The translations under genes were made by a program, and so were the position numbers. From Bacteroides sp. (GTDB lineage Bacteria > Bacteroidota > Bacteroidia > Bacteroidales > Muribaculaceae): a stretch of 64,000 nt of DNA. Below are positions 27,112-37,600 of this stretch, piece by piece. The notes under the pieces are model-generated. The model was not told the origin of the DNA. It made no database searches and was given only the letters and a program-made list of their open reading frames with translations. The stretch is taken from assembly GCA_023663525.1 (NCBI GenBank), contig JAMPHF010000001.1, positions 94,603 through 158,602 of the forward strand, in the 5' to 3' direction. The stretch's first letter is position 1. Every line of letters begins with the position of its first letter.

Positions 27112-29496
27112 ATGAAACTCATCAATCCTGTCAAGGCAATTGGTGCTGTCGCGCTCCTGTTTGCCTCCTTTCCTGTCATAGCGGTGACATCTCACCCCGA
27201 CATCAACCTTACGACTCCGACCGGGCGTCAGGTAATCGTCACGGCTATCAATGACAACATCGTGAAAGTCACCAACCTCATTCCCGGAGAGAAGATACCC
27301 GCCTCGGAAGCAACCGTGCTTGCGCCAACCCCCGGGAGTGCAGCCGTCACAACCTCGCCGGGTATCGCAGTCCTGACAACCCGAGGCGGAGTGGTGGTGC
27401 GTGTCGATAGCGTCACCGGTTCCGTTGACATAAACGCCGGAGCAGGCAAAGCCATAAGCGACCCCGGTGTCCGCTCCACGGTCAATGGACGGCAGAGCAT
27501 AAGCCTATCGACCATCGGCGGCGGATCATTCTACGGTAGCGGTGAGCGCGGACACAGTTTCAATCTTGCGGGCGATACACTCGTGATGTACAACCGTCAG
27601 AACTACGGTTACACCGCCGGTGACCCGCGCATCAACCAGATGAACATCACCATGCCGCTTTTCATCTCGTCAAACGGCTACTCCGTTGTGTTCGATGACT
27701 ATGCGGCAGCCGAAATGGTCATGTCAAACCCGATAGTCTACACCTCAGAGTCCCGCTCGCCAATATCCTACTATTTCATCAATGGCGCAGGGACACTTGC
27801 CGATGCCACCCGACAACTCTCAGCGCTGACCGGGCGGCAAGAGCTGCCACCGTTCTGGTCGCTCGGCTACATCACGTCGAAATATGGCTATCGCACACAA
27901 GATGAAACGGTCGGAGTGATCGACACACTCCATCGCTCAGGTTATCCGGTCGATGGTATAGTCCTCGACCTCTACTGGTATGGGAAGGAGCAGGACATGG
28001 GACGGCTCGCGTGGGATCCGATCCAATGGCCCGACCACAAGAAAATGCTTGCCGACCTGAAGAATCAGGGCGTTAACACAGTTATAATCTCCCAGCCTTA
28101 CATCCTCCGCAATGGCAACGGACTCGCAAACTACAATGAACTCGCATCCCAGGGTCTACTGCTCAAGGACTCGACTGATGCCCCGCAGGAGGTGAAAATA
28201 TGGGTCGGGGAAGGCGGAATGTTTGACATGGCCAATCCCGACACACGCGCATGGCTCGCCGACCGCTACAAACAACTGACGCTTGAAGGCGTGGGCGGAT
28301 GGTGGGGCGACCTCGGCGAACCCGAAGTGCACCCCGAGACCGGAATCCACGCCAACGGACTCACCACACGTGAATACCACAACCAATACGGAAACGACTG
28401 GAGCCGAGTCATCTACGACATGTTCAAGACCGAATTTCCCGACACACGCCTCATGACCATGATGCGCGGAGGCACAACCGGCCTGCAGCGTTTCAGCGTC
28501 TTTCCCTGGTCAACCGACGTCTCCCGCTCATGGGGCGGACTTCAACCTCAGATCACCATCATGCTCAATTCCGGGCTTAGCGGACTCGGCTACATGAGCC
28601 ATGATGTCGGAGGATTTGCCATTGACGAAAGCCGACCGTATGACCCCGAGCTATACGTCCGCTGGCTTCAGCTCGGACTGTTCTCCCCTATCCTGCGCAC
28701 ACATGCACAAGCAACCGCCGAACCCTACAAATATCCTGACCAACAATCCATCATACTTCCATTGATACGCGAACGTTACCGCTGGCTTCCCTACAACTAC
28801 ACGCTTGCCTACGAGAACGCCACGCAGGGTCAGCCTCTGGTGCGTCCACTGAATTTCTATTCAGCCGGAAGCGGGAAATATGATGATGTGACCGATGAAT
28901 ACCTCTGGGGACGCGACCTCCTCGTGGCTCCTGTCCTCACCCAAGGGGCTACGGAGCGTCAAATCATATTCCCCGACGGCCTGTGGACAGACTACAGCCG
29001 ACCGTCAAAATTTTATCATGGCGGTGACACCATCACCTACCCTGCACCGCTCGACGTTCTCCCGATGTTTGTACGCGCCGGTGCAATCATCCCTCAGGCT
29101 GACTACTCTATGCAATCGACCGGCGACTATCACACCGACAGCTATACCATCAACTACTATCCCTACCTCGGCAAGTCGGAATATGTGATGTATGAGGACG
29201 ACCGGCAATCGACAAAATCCCTTGACGACAATGCATACTCACTAATCACCTTCAACGCCGACGTATCAACCGAAGATCTGAGTCTCGATGTCACCTCTGC
29301 CGGGACATATCCCGGCGCACCGGCTGTCAAGACCCTCACATTCAAGATCCATCTCGTTGATGTTCGGCCCTCGGAAGTCACTGTTGACGGAAAGAAACTG
29401 CCCAACAAAGCGTGGAGCTATGACCCCGCGAACGCAACAGTCACCATTCCGGTGAAATGGAAAGTCTCGTCCCTGCTCCAACTCAGAATAAAGTAA
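27112..29496 (+). CDS. Glycoside hydrolase family 31 (alpha-glucosidase/alpha-xylosidase-like), secreted
   Basis: The 794-residue product has a signal peptide (MKLINPVKAIGAVALLFASFPVIA), an N-terminal beta-sandwich, a TIM barrel with nucleophile Asp400 in WWGDLGEPE and probable acid/base Asp469 in PWSTDVSRSW, the SHDVGGF substrate-loop motif, and C-terminal beta domains (residues ~620-794). GH31 enzymes release alpha-linked glucose or xylose; the exact linkage cannot be told. The start at 27112 is preferred because it gives the signal peptide and sits after the -7 box, although the frame is open from 26950. There are no Sus-type neighbours. Confidence 0.9.
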   Translation: MKLINPVKAIGAVALLFASFPVIAVTSHPDINLTTPTGRQVIVTAINDNIVKVTNLIPGEKIPASEATVLAPTPGSAAVTTSPGIAVLTTRGGVVVRVDSVTGSVDINAGAGKAISDPGVRSTVNGRQSISLSTIGGGSFYGSGERGHSFNLAGDTLVMYNRQNYGYTAGDPRINQMNITMPLFISSNGYSVVFDDYAAAEMVMSNPIVYTSESRSPISYYFINGAGTLADATRQLSALTGRQELPPFWSLGYITSKYGYRTQDETVGVIDTLHRSGYPVDGIVLDLYWYGKEQDMGRLAWDPIQWPDHKKMLADLKNQGVNTVIISQPYILRNGNGLANYNELASQGLLLKDSTDAPQEVKIWVGEGGMFDMANPDTRAWLADRYKQLTLEGVGGWWGDLGEPEVHPETGIHANGLTTREYHNQYGNDWSRVIYDMFKTEFPDTRLMTMMRGGTTGLQRFSVFPWSTDVSRSWGGLQPQITIMLNSGLSGLGYMSHDVGGFAIDESRPYDPELYVRWLQLGLFSPILRTHAQATAEPYKYPDQQSIILPLIRERYRWLPYNYTLAYENATQGQPLVRPLNFYSAGSGKYDDVTDEYLWGRDLLVAPVLTQGATERQIIFPDGLWTDYSRPSKFYHGGDTITYPAPLDVLPMFVRAGAIIPQADYSMQSTGDYHTDSYTINYYPYLGKSEYVMYEDDRQSTKSLDDNAYSLITFNADVSTEDLSLDVTSAGTYPGAPAVKTLTFKIHLVDVRPSEVTVDGKKLPNKAWSYDPANATVTIPVKWKVSSLLQLRIK

Positions 29497-29535
29497 TAGA
29501 CATACCTTATAAAGTAAGAAGCTCCATCCAAACCA

Positions 29536-29575
29536 CAGATGCAGAAATCGCCACAACGATTCCTGCATCTGTTTT
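29536..29575 (+). terminator. Terminator after the GH31 gene
   Basis: CAGATGCAG (29536-29544) pairs with CTGCATCTG (29563-29571), an inner AATCG/CGATT adds to the stem, and TTTTC follows. Confidence 0.75.
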
Positions 29576-29695
29576 CACATGTTCGAGGCATTCAGATTAA
29601 TTTTCATCCGATTTTCGGATTTTCTTTCGTTGACACACCTCTAATCTACGGGGAATTTTGTAATTTTATATTCTAACCATCAAACACAAAGGGCA

Positions 29696-30445
29696 ATGAT
29701 GAATAAGATTCTTCCTTTAGTGGCGGCATTTCTTATATGGATGAACAGCCATGCACAAACAATCGACGAAAAAATTGCTAACGCGATGAATACTGCTGAT
29801 TGGTTCGCACTTGACTCAATCTATAATGCCGCGCCAAAAGATTCCATTCATCCTTTCCTTGAAGTATATTCCCGCTGCCTGTTAGGGAATCGTCTGAATT
29901 GTCCGGATGTTTCTATTCCGGCATTTCAAGAGTTGTTCAATACCCAATCAGATAACCTTGATTTGGAGAATTTGATTTCGTCTACTTTTATGTTCGGTAT
30001 GGATTTAAGCAGAATCGGACAAAATGAGGCGGCTGCATCCATGACGAATTCCATATTGGATGCAACAAGACAACAATTGGATTCGGTGATGATTTCCAAT
30101 CTCACATCGCAAGCAAACCGCTATTCTGCTCTTGCAGCTTATAATCCCTATCAAATACATTTTGACGATGAGAACTGTGGACGTGTCCCATTTGTCATTG
30201 TTCCGGTCGGCCCACGGGAAAAAGGGTCAGTGTTAATGCATTTGCAGGAGAGTTCAATAAATGGGCTTCCTGCCGACATCATGAAAATTCTTAATCCCCT
30301 ACTTGCGTTAGTCCTGTTGTCTCTCTCAAGTTCCTTCGTAAAAGGAGAGGATTGTCCGGCATGGCGTGTCGTAATCTCCGGTAAGGTCATCAATATGACC
30401 AATAGTTCAGCAAAAATCATTACCGCAATCAACTGTAATCCATAG
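29696..30445 (+). pseudogene. Chimeric secreted-protein ORF, probably two decayed genes fused in frame
   Basis: The 249-residue reading has a signal peptide at its start (MNKILPLVAAFLIWMNSHAQ), a helical region (residues ~25-150), then VPFVIVPVGPREKGSVLMHL and SSINGLPADI up to residue 195. In Bacteroidetes retropepsin-like proteases I would expect an FDTGA-type active-site motif next. Instead a second signal-peptide-like stretch begins at Met196 (30281: MKILNPLLALVLLSLSSSFV), followed by only about 30 residues ending in INCNP. I read this as the N-terminus of one gene joined to the N-terminus of another. Base composition is more AT-rich than its neighbours. No function is assigned. Confidence 0.5.
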
Positions 30446-30509
30446 TCAGACAAAAATTCGCGTCATGCAGTTGAAATTGATTCGACAAGGGTTTCTTTCG
30501 GCGTTTGTG

Positions 30510-30541
30510 TTGGCTTATGTAGATAAAAAGTTGTAACTTTG
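30510..30541 (+). promoter_or_regulatory. Promoter of the ABC-F gene (TTG / TAACTTTG)
   Basis: TTG at 30510-30512 and TAACTTTG at 30534-30541 are separated by 21 bp, 66 nt before the ATG. Confidence 0.6.
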
Positions 30542-30607
30542 CACTCCGAAAATTTCAAGCAAATCATCAAACGATTTTTGAGGAAGAAGTAAAATAAGTA
30601 CATATAA

Positions 30608-32230
<1,623 letters not shown>

Positions 32231-32250
32231 CCGTTTCGTGAGACCACATA

Positions 32251-32295
32251 AAAACGCCGGTGCATATCGAATTTCCGACATGCACCGGCGTTTTT
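32251..32295 (+). terminator. Terminator after the ABC-F gene
   Basis: AAAACGCCGGTGCAT (32251-32265) pairs perfectly with 32280-32294 and a T run is included. From 32296 to 32502 I see nothing further. Confidence 0.9.
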
Positions 32296-32502
32296 AATGT
32301 AACGTATATTCTGTGAAAACGGTTAAATCGCTATGTATCAGCATTAAACAATACGTCCAAGAACCCAAAAACACATCTTGCAGAGGTTATCAAACACCGA
32401 CTTTGCCATTATCGAATTCAAACACTCAAAAAGTAGGCTAATACGCTGATATGTTTGATTTTTGATGTATCTTTACATCTGAAATCAAACGCTTATCTCC
32501 TA

Positions 32503-33036
32503 ATGGCAAAAATCACAGTTCAAAATACTACAATTACCGTAATAGGAGTTGACGGAGATGATTATATTTCGCTGACAGATATGGCTAAAAGCCAACTGCA
32601 ATAGCATATAATATTCCGTTGGCTCAGTCTCAAAGGCATGATTGAATACCTCGGCGAATGGGAGATGCTATATAATCCGGATTTTAATTGTACCGAATTC
32701 GGTGCAATTAAAAATGCAGCCGGAAGCAATAATTTTGTTCTTTCCACAAAGGCATGGATTGAGCGGACTAACGCTATAGGCATAATTGCCAAGGCAGGAC
32801 GCTATGGTGGTACTTACGCACACAGGGACATTGCGTATCACTTTGGAATGTGGTTAAGCCCGAAGTTCCAACTTCTCCTTGTAAAAGAATACCAACGACT
32901 GAAAGCCGAGGAACAGCGATTGATCGGGTGGTCAGCAAAGCGGGAGTTGTCGATAATTAACTACCGCATACACACTGATGCCATCAAGCAGAACCTAATT
33001 CCGATAGTGGTTAAGTATTTTCAACCCATAATATGA
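32503..33036 (+). pseudogene. KilA-N domain protein, disrupted by an in-frame TAG and 3' truncation
   Basis: An ATG at 32503 opens MAKITVQNTTITVIGVDGDD and YISLTDMAKSQLQ, the expected N-terminus of a KilA-N protein, then meets TAG at 32602-32604. The same frame continues without shift as HIIFRWLSLKGMIEYLGEWE and on through the KilA-N core (IKNAAGSNNFVLSTKAWIER, AGRYGGTYAHRDIAYHFGMW, PKFQLLLVKEYQRLK), and stops at 33036 soon after IHTDAIKQNLIP. Intact relatives run on for roughly another 100 residues. So one nonsense codon and a lost C-terminus are seen. KilA-N proteins are DNA-binding and common in phages and integrative elements, but no other mobile genes remain here. Confidence 0.75.
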
Positions 33037-33155
33037 GGTGGTTACATCCCCTATGGTACAAAAAGGGAACAAAATACAAAAAACGGCTACCTTTAGATAA
33101 CCGTTTTTCATTTTATATATGTGAAGTATGTCCTACTTAGGGAATCTTTATATAT

Positions 33156-33200
33156 AAATCAAGTGCAAATAGTACAATATTTGCGCTTGATTTTATTTTT
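33156..33200. terminator. Hairpin between the KilA-N remnant and gltD
   Basis: Arms 33156-33171 and 33178-33193 pair with one mismatch and are followed by TATTTTT on the plus strand; the minus side is also T-rich. It may end gltD transcription from the right. The rest of 33037-33227 has only a weaker AAAACGG/CCGTTTT stem near 33080-33110. Confidence 0.6.
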
Positions 33201-33227
33201 GCCCTTAATTGGCAAGTTTTGTCAAGG

Positions 33228-34658
33228 TCATGATTTCTTCATAAGGAAGGAATGGATACCCTGAGCGGCTCTGCGCCCCGATGCGATGCACCGCACCACG
33301 AGTGATGCTCCGGTTGAGACATCGCCCGCCGCGAATACCTTTGGATTGCTGGACTGACCACGTTCATCAACCTTGACATTGCCCCGCGCATCCTTTTCAA
33401 GAGAAAGAGTGTCAATGACTCCCTCCGCCACCGGTTGAGTGAAACCCATAGCCAAAAGGACAAGCCCGGCTTTTATCGTCTCCTTTTTCCCCGTATGCAC
33501 GAGGTTCATGCGACCGGTAGCCGGATCTTTCTCCCACTCCACCTCCTCGACTTCGACCTCGGCGACATTGCCGTCAGCGTCGGGGATGAAGCGACGCGTG
33601 TCCAGAAGCCATCGGCGTTCACATCCCTCAAGATGGCTGCTCGAAGTCTTCAAAACCACGGGCCAATAAGGCCAAGGAGTGTCCGGGTTATCTCCCACAG
33701 GCGGTTTCGGCATGATTTCAATCTGAGTGACAGACAATGCACCTTGACGGTGAGCCGTCCCGACACAATCACTGCCCGTGTCGCCACCACCAATCACAAG
33801 CACATGTTTACGCTTGGCCGAGATTCGGTCAGCACGGTCAATCTCCGTGCCGGCATTCATGCGGTTCTGCTGCTGAAGCAGTTCGAGTGCGAAATGCACA
33901 CCCTTCAAATCGCGACCTTCAACCTTCAGATCACGCGGCACTTCCGCACCCATGGCAAGACACACTGCATCGTATTCTTCAAGAATCTGCGAGGCAGGAA
34001 TGTCTGTTCCCACCTTTACTCCACACTTGAACTCAATGCCCTCAGCCTCCAGGAGCGACAGACGACGGTCTATGACACTCTTATTCAGTTTGAAATCCGG
34101 GATACCGAAACGGAGCAGACCTCCGGCCATCTCATTTTTCTCAAACACAGTGACACTGTGACCCCGTTTGTTCAACTGGTTTGCACATGCAAGCCCTGCT
34201 GGACCGGAGCCGATGACAGCCACACGGAAACCGCTGCGTTTTTTTGGAGGTTGAGGAGTCACATAGCCCTCGTTGAAAGCACGCTCCACAATGGTAGCCT
34301 CATTCTCACGGATGGTGACGGGTTCATGTTGCTTGTTGAGCACACAACCTTTCTCACAGAGAGCAGGACACACTCGCCCGGTAAACTCCGGGAAGTCATC
34401 AGTCATGGTGAGCAACTTGTATGCACCCTTTATGTCGTTCTTATACAAACGGTCCTGCCATTCTGGCTGACGGTTTCCGAGCGGACAGCTCCAATGGCAA
34501 AACGGCACACCACACTCCATGCAGCGAGATGCCTGCAGACGGCGATCCTCAGTGTTGAGCGTCTGCTCAACCTCACCATAGTCGTTGACGCGGTCATGGA
34601 CGGGACGATAGCCCGCCTCTTTACGCGGTATATTCAGAAATGCTGTAGGATTTCCCAT
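33228..34658 (-). CDS. gltD: Glutamate synthase (NADPH) small subunit
   Basis: GltD feeds electrons from NADPH through FAD and 4Fe-4S clusters to GltB. The 476-residue product shows the N-terminal cluster motif CMECGVPFCHWSCP (near 46-59) and a second Cys set CPALCEKGC. It also has the FAD-binding GSGPAGLACANQL, the NADPH-binding GGGDTGSDCVG and the C-terminal FAAGDVSTGASLVV. The start is 26 bp after the gltB stop, so the two are co-transcribed. The long reading frame on the opposite strand is a shadow of its codon bias. Confidence 0.97.
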   Translation of the reverse strand: MGNPTAFLNIPRKEAGYRPVHDRVNDYGEVEQTLNTEDRRLQASRCMECGVPFCHWSCPLGNRQPEWQDRLYKNDIKGAYKLLTMTDDFPEFTGRVCPALCEKGCVLNKQHEPVTIRENEATIVERAFNEGYVTPQPPKKRSGFRVAVIGSGPAGLACANQLNKRGHSVTVFEKNEMAGGLLRFGIPDFKLNKSVIDRRLSLLEAEGIEFKCGVKVGTDIPASQILEEYDAVCLAMGAEVPRDLKVEGRDLKGVHFALELLQQQNRMNAGTEIDRADRISAKRKHVLVIGGGDTGSDCVGTAHRQGALSVTQIEIMPKPPVGDNPDTPWPYWPVVLKTSSSHLEGCERRWLLDTRRFIPDADGNVAEVEVEEVEWEKDPATGRMNLVHTGKKETIKAGLVLLAMGFTQPVAEGVIDTLSLEKDARGNVKVDERGQSSNPKVFAAGDVSTGASLVVRCIASGRRAAQGIHSFLMKKS

Positions 34659-34684
34659 AAATTTTGATTCTTCATATTACACTC

Positions 34685-37600
34685 TTAATCTACCTGCATT
34701 GACGCTATGCGGCGTTCAAGTTTGGCAATCTTCTCATCATGAAGCACTTTCTTGTACTCAATAGGAATCACCTTGATGAATTGACCGACATAATTGTCCC
34801 AATCATCGAGCATCGCACCGGCGAGCGGACTATGCGTGTGACGGAAATGGTTGCCAATCAGTCGGTAAAGCTCACGGTTATCAGCCATCTCCTCGATGAG
34901 CGACAGTTCTACCATCTCCATGTTGCAGAAATAGTCAAAATTTCCATCCGGGTTCCACACATAGGCGATACCTCCGCTCATGCCGGCTGCGAAATTTCGT
35001 CCGGTCGTCCCGAGCACCACAGTCCGTCCGCCGGTCATATATTCGCAGCAATGGTCACCCACTCCCTCAACCACAGCGGTGGCACCGGAATTACGCACGC
35101 AGAAACGTTCGCCGACACGACCATTGATGTAGATTTCTCCAGCCGTCGCACCATAGAGAATCGTATTGCCCGCAATGATGTTCGCTTCGGGCGCAAACTT
35201 TGACCCGCTCGGAGGCACTATCACAATCTTGCCGCCGGAAAGCCCTTTGCCTACATAGTCGTTGGCATCCCCTTCAAGCCGGAAACTTATACCGTGGGCA
35301 AGGAATGCACCGAAACTTTGACCGGCAGCTCCCTTGAACGTACAGTTGATGGTGTTTTCCGGCAGCCCGGCATCACCAAATTTCTTAGCAATCACGCCCG
35401 ACAGCATTGCACCGGTCGAACGGTCAGTGTTGCATATCGAAAATTCGAGTTCCACCGGCATACCCGATTCAATCGCAGGATAGGCACGGCTGATGATCTC
35501 ACGGTCAAGCACATGGTCAATGTCATGCTTCTGACGGACGACATTGATGATGGCATTCGTCCCGCACTCCTGCGGCATGTAGAGAAGGCGGCTGAAATCG
35601 AGACCGGAAGTCTTCATGTTCTCCATCCCCTCCTTCACAAAAAGGAGGTCGGCACGCCCGATTATATCATCCATCTTCCTAACACCCATCTCGGCCATGG
35701 TCTCACGGATCTCGCGGGCAAGGAAACGGAAAAAGTTGACCACATATTCCGACCGTCCGGTGAAACGCTTGCGCAACTCCTCGTTCTGAGTGGCGACACC
35801 GACCGGACACGTGTTCTTGTGACATTTGCGCATCATCACGCAGCCAAGCACAATGAGCGCGCTCGTGGCGAAACCATACTCCTCAGCTCCGAGCATGGCC
35901 ATGATGATCACATCGCGACCACTCTTGAGCTGCCCGTCGGCCTGGAGCTTTACCTGACCACGGAGATTATTAATGACGAGTGTCTGCTGGGTCTCGGCAA
36001 GACCGATTTCGACAGGGACACCCGCATAGCGGATGGAACTTGCCGGAGAAGCACCCGTGCCACCGTCACTGCCACTGATAGTGATAAGATCGCTCTTTGC
36101 CTTGGCAACACCTGCGGCAATCGTGCCGACTCCACTCTCAGAAACAAGTTTCACGCTGACATTAGCAGCCGGATTGACATTCTTCAAGTCGAAAATCAAC
36201 TGGGCGAGATCCTCGATTGAGTAGATGTCGTGATGCGGTGGCGGTGAAATAAGTGAGATTCCGGGAATGGAGTGGCGAGTCTTCGCTATAATCTGATTCA
36301 CCTTGAATCCGGGAAGCTGACCACCCTCTCCGGGCTTGGCACCCTGAGCCACTTTTATCTGAATTTCGTCTGCATTGACGAGATATTCTGTCGTTACGCC
36401 GAAACGTCCCGAAGCCACCTGCTTGATGGCGGAACGTGCCGACGAGCCGTCGGGACGCGGTCTGAAACGTTCTGGATCCTCACCACCCTCGCCCGTGTTG
36501 CTGCGCGCACCGATTGCATTCATCGCAATGCCAAGAGCCTCATGGGCTTCACGGCTGATGGAGCCGAACGACATCGCACCCGTGACAAACCGCTTCATGA
36601 TAGCCTCCTCCGGCTCGACCTCATCAATAGGAATGGGGGTTCCCTTACGGAAATCAAGGAAATCACGGATGAAGATAGGTTTGGGCTTGTTATCGACGAG
36701 CGATGTGTACTCTTTGAATTTCTTATAGCTTCCAAGACGGGTCGCGAGCTGAAGCGTCGCTATCGTCTCCGGATTCCAGGCATGAGACTCACCGTCCTTG
36801 CGGAAAGAATATTGCCCGATGAAGGGAAGTGGCGACTCAGTGTCGAAATCTTCGGCAAAAGCCTCGGCATGAGGCGTGACAATATCTTCGGTAAGTTTCT
36901 CAATGTCCACTCCACCGATTTTACTTACGGTATTGCCGAAATATTCACGACACACGGACTCCGCAAGCCCAACAGCCTCGAAAAGCTGTGCACCCTTGTA
37001 GCTCGTGATTGTCGAGATACCCATCTTCGACATCACCTTGAGCAGACCCTTGTCAACCGCCTTGATGAAATTCTTGGAGGCGGTGTCAAAATCGAGCTGG
37101 ATTTCATGACGCTTCACCAGATCCTCAATCACAGCGAATGCAAGATATGGATTTATCGCACTCGCACCATAACCGCTGAGCAGAGCAAAGTGCATGACCT
37201 CACGAGCGTCGGCAGTCTCGATGATGAGTGCCGTCTGCGTGCGCTTCTTGCAGTTGATCAGATGATGGTGGACGGCAGCAGTCGCGAGCAGCGACGGAAT
37301 CGGCGCATGAAGTGAATCGACATCACGGTCAGAAAGCACCACATAGTTGCACCCCTCGTCAACCGCCTGCTCTGCCTCCCGGCAGAGACGACCCAGAGCC
37401 TCAACCAGCCCGGCATGACCGTCAGCGGCAGGGAAAGTCATCGACAGTTTGCGTGTATTGAAACCTTTATAACGGAGATTACACAGGAGGTCAAGCTCAC
37501 GGTTGGTGATGATGGGTCGCTTCAGAAGCACCATTTTACACAGTTCCGGTGACGGGTCAAGCAGATTAAGTTTGACAGCACCTATATAGCTGTCGAGGCT

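Noticed and set aside
32602..32604. TAG in the KilA-N gene as a recoded amino-acid codon
   Set aside because: Ordinary genes in the window use TAG as stop (for example comEC), the gene is also truncated at its 3' end, and no recoding machinery is seen.
33435..34667. A 410-codon open frame on the plus strand opposite gltD
   Set aside because: It is the mirror of the highly biased gltD coding frame, and its protein is His/Thr/Arg-rich with no recognisable domain. gltD has complete family motifs.
35294..37315. Two long plus-strand frames (308 and 347 codons) opposite gltB
   Set aside because: Antisense shadows of gltB, with no domain features and no promoter.
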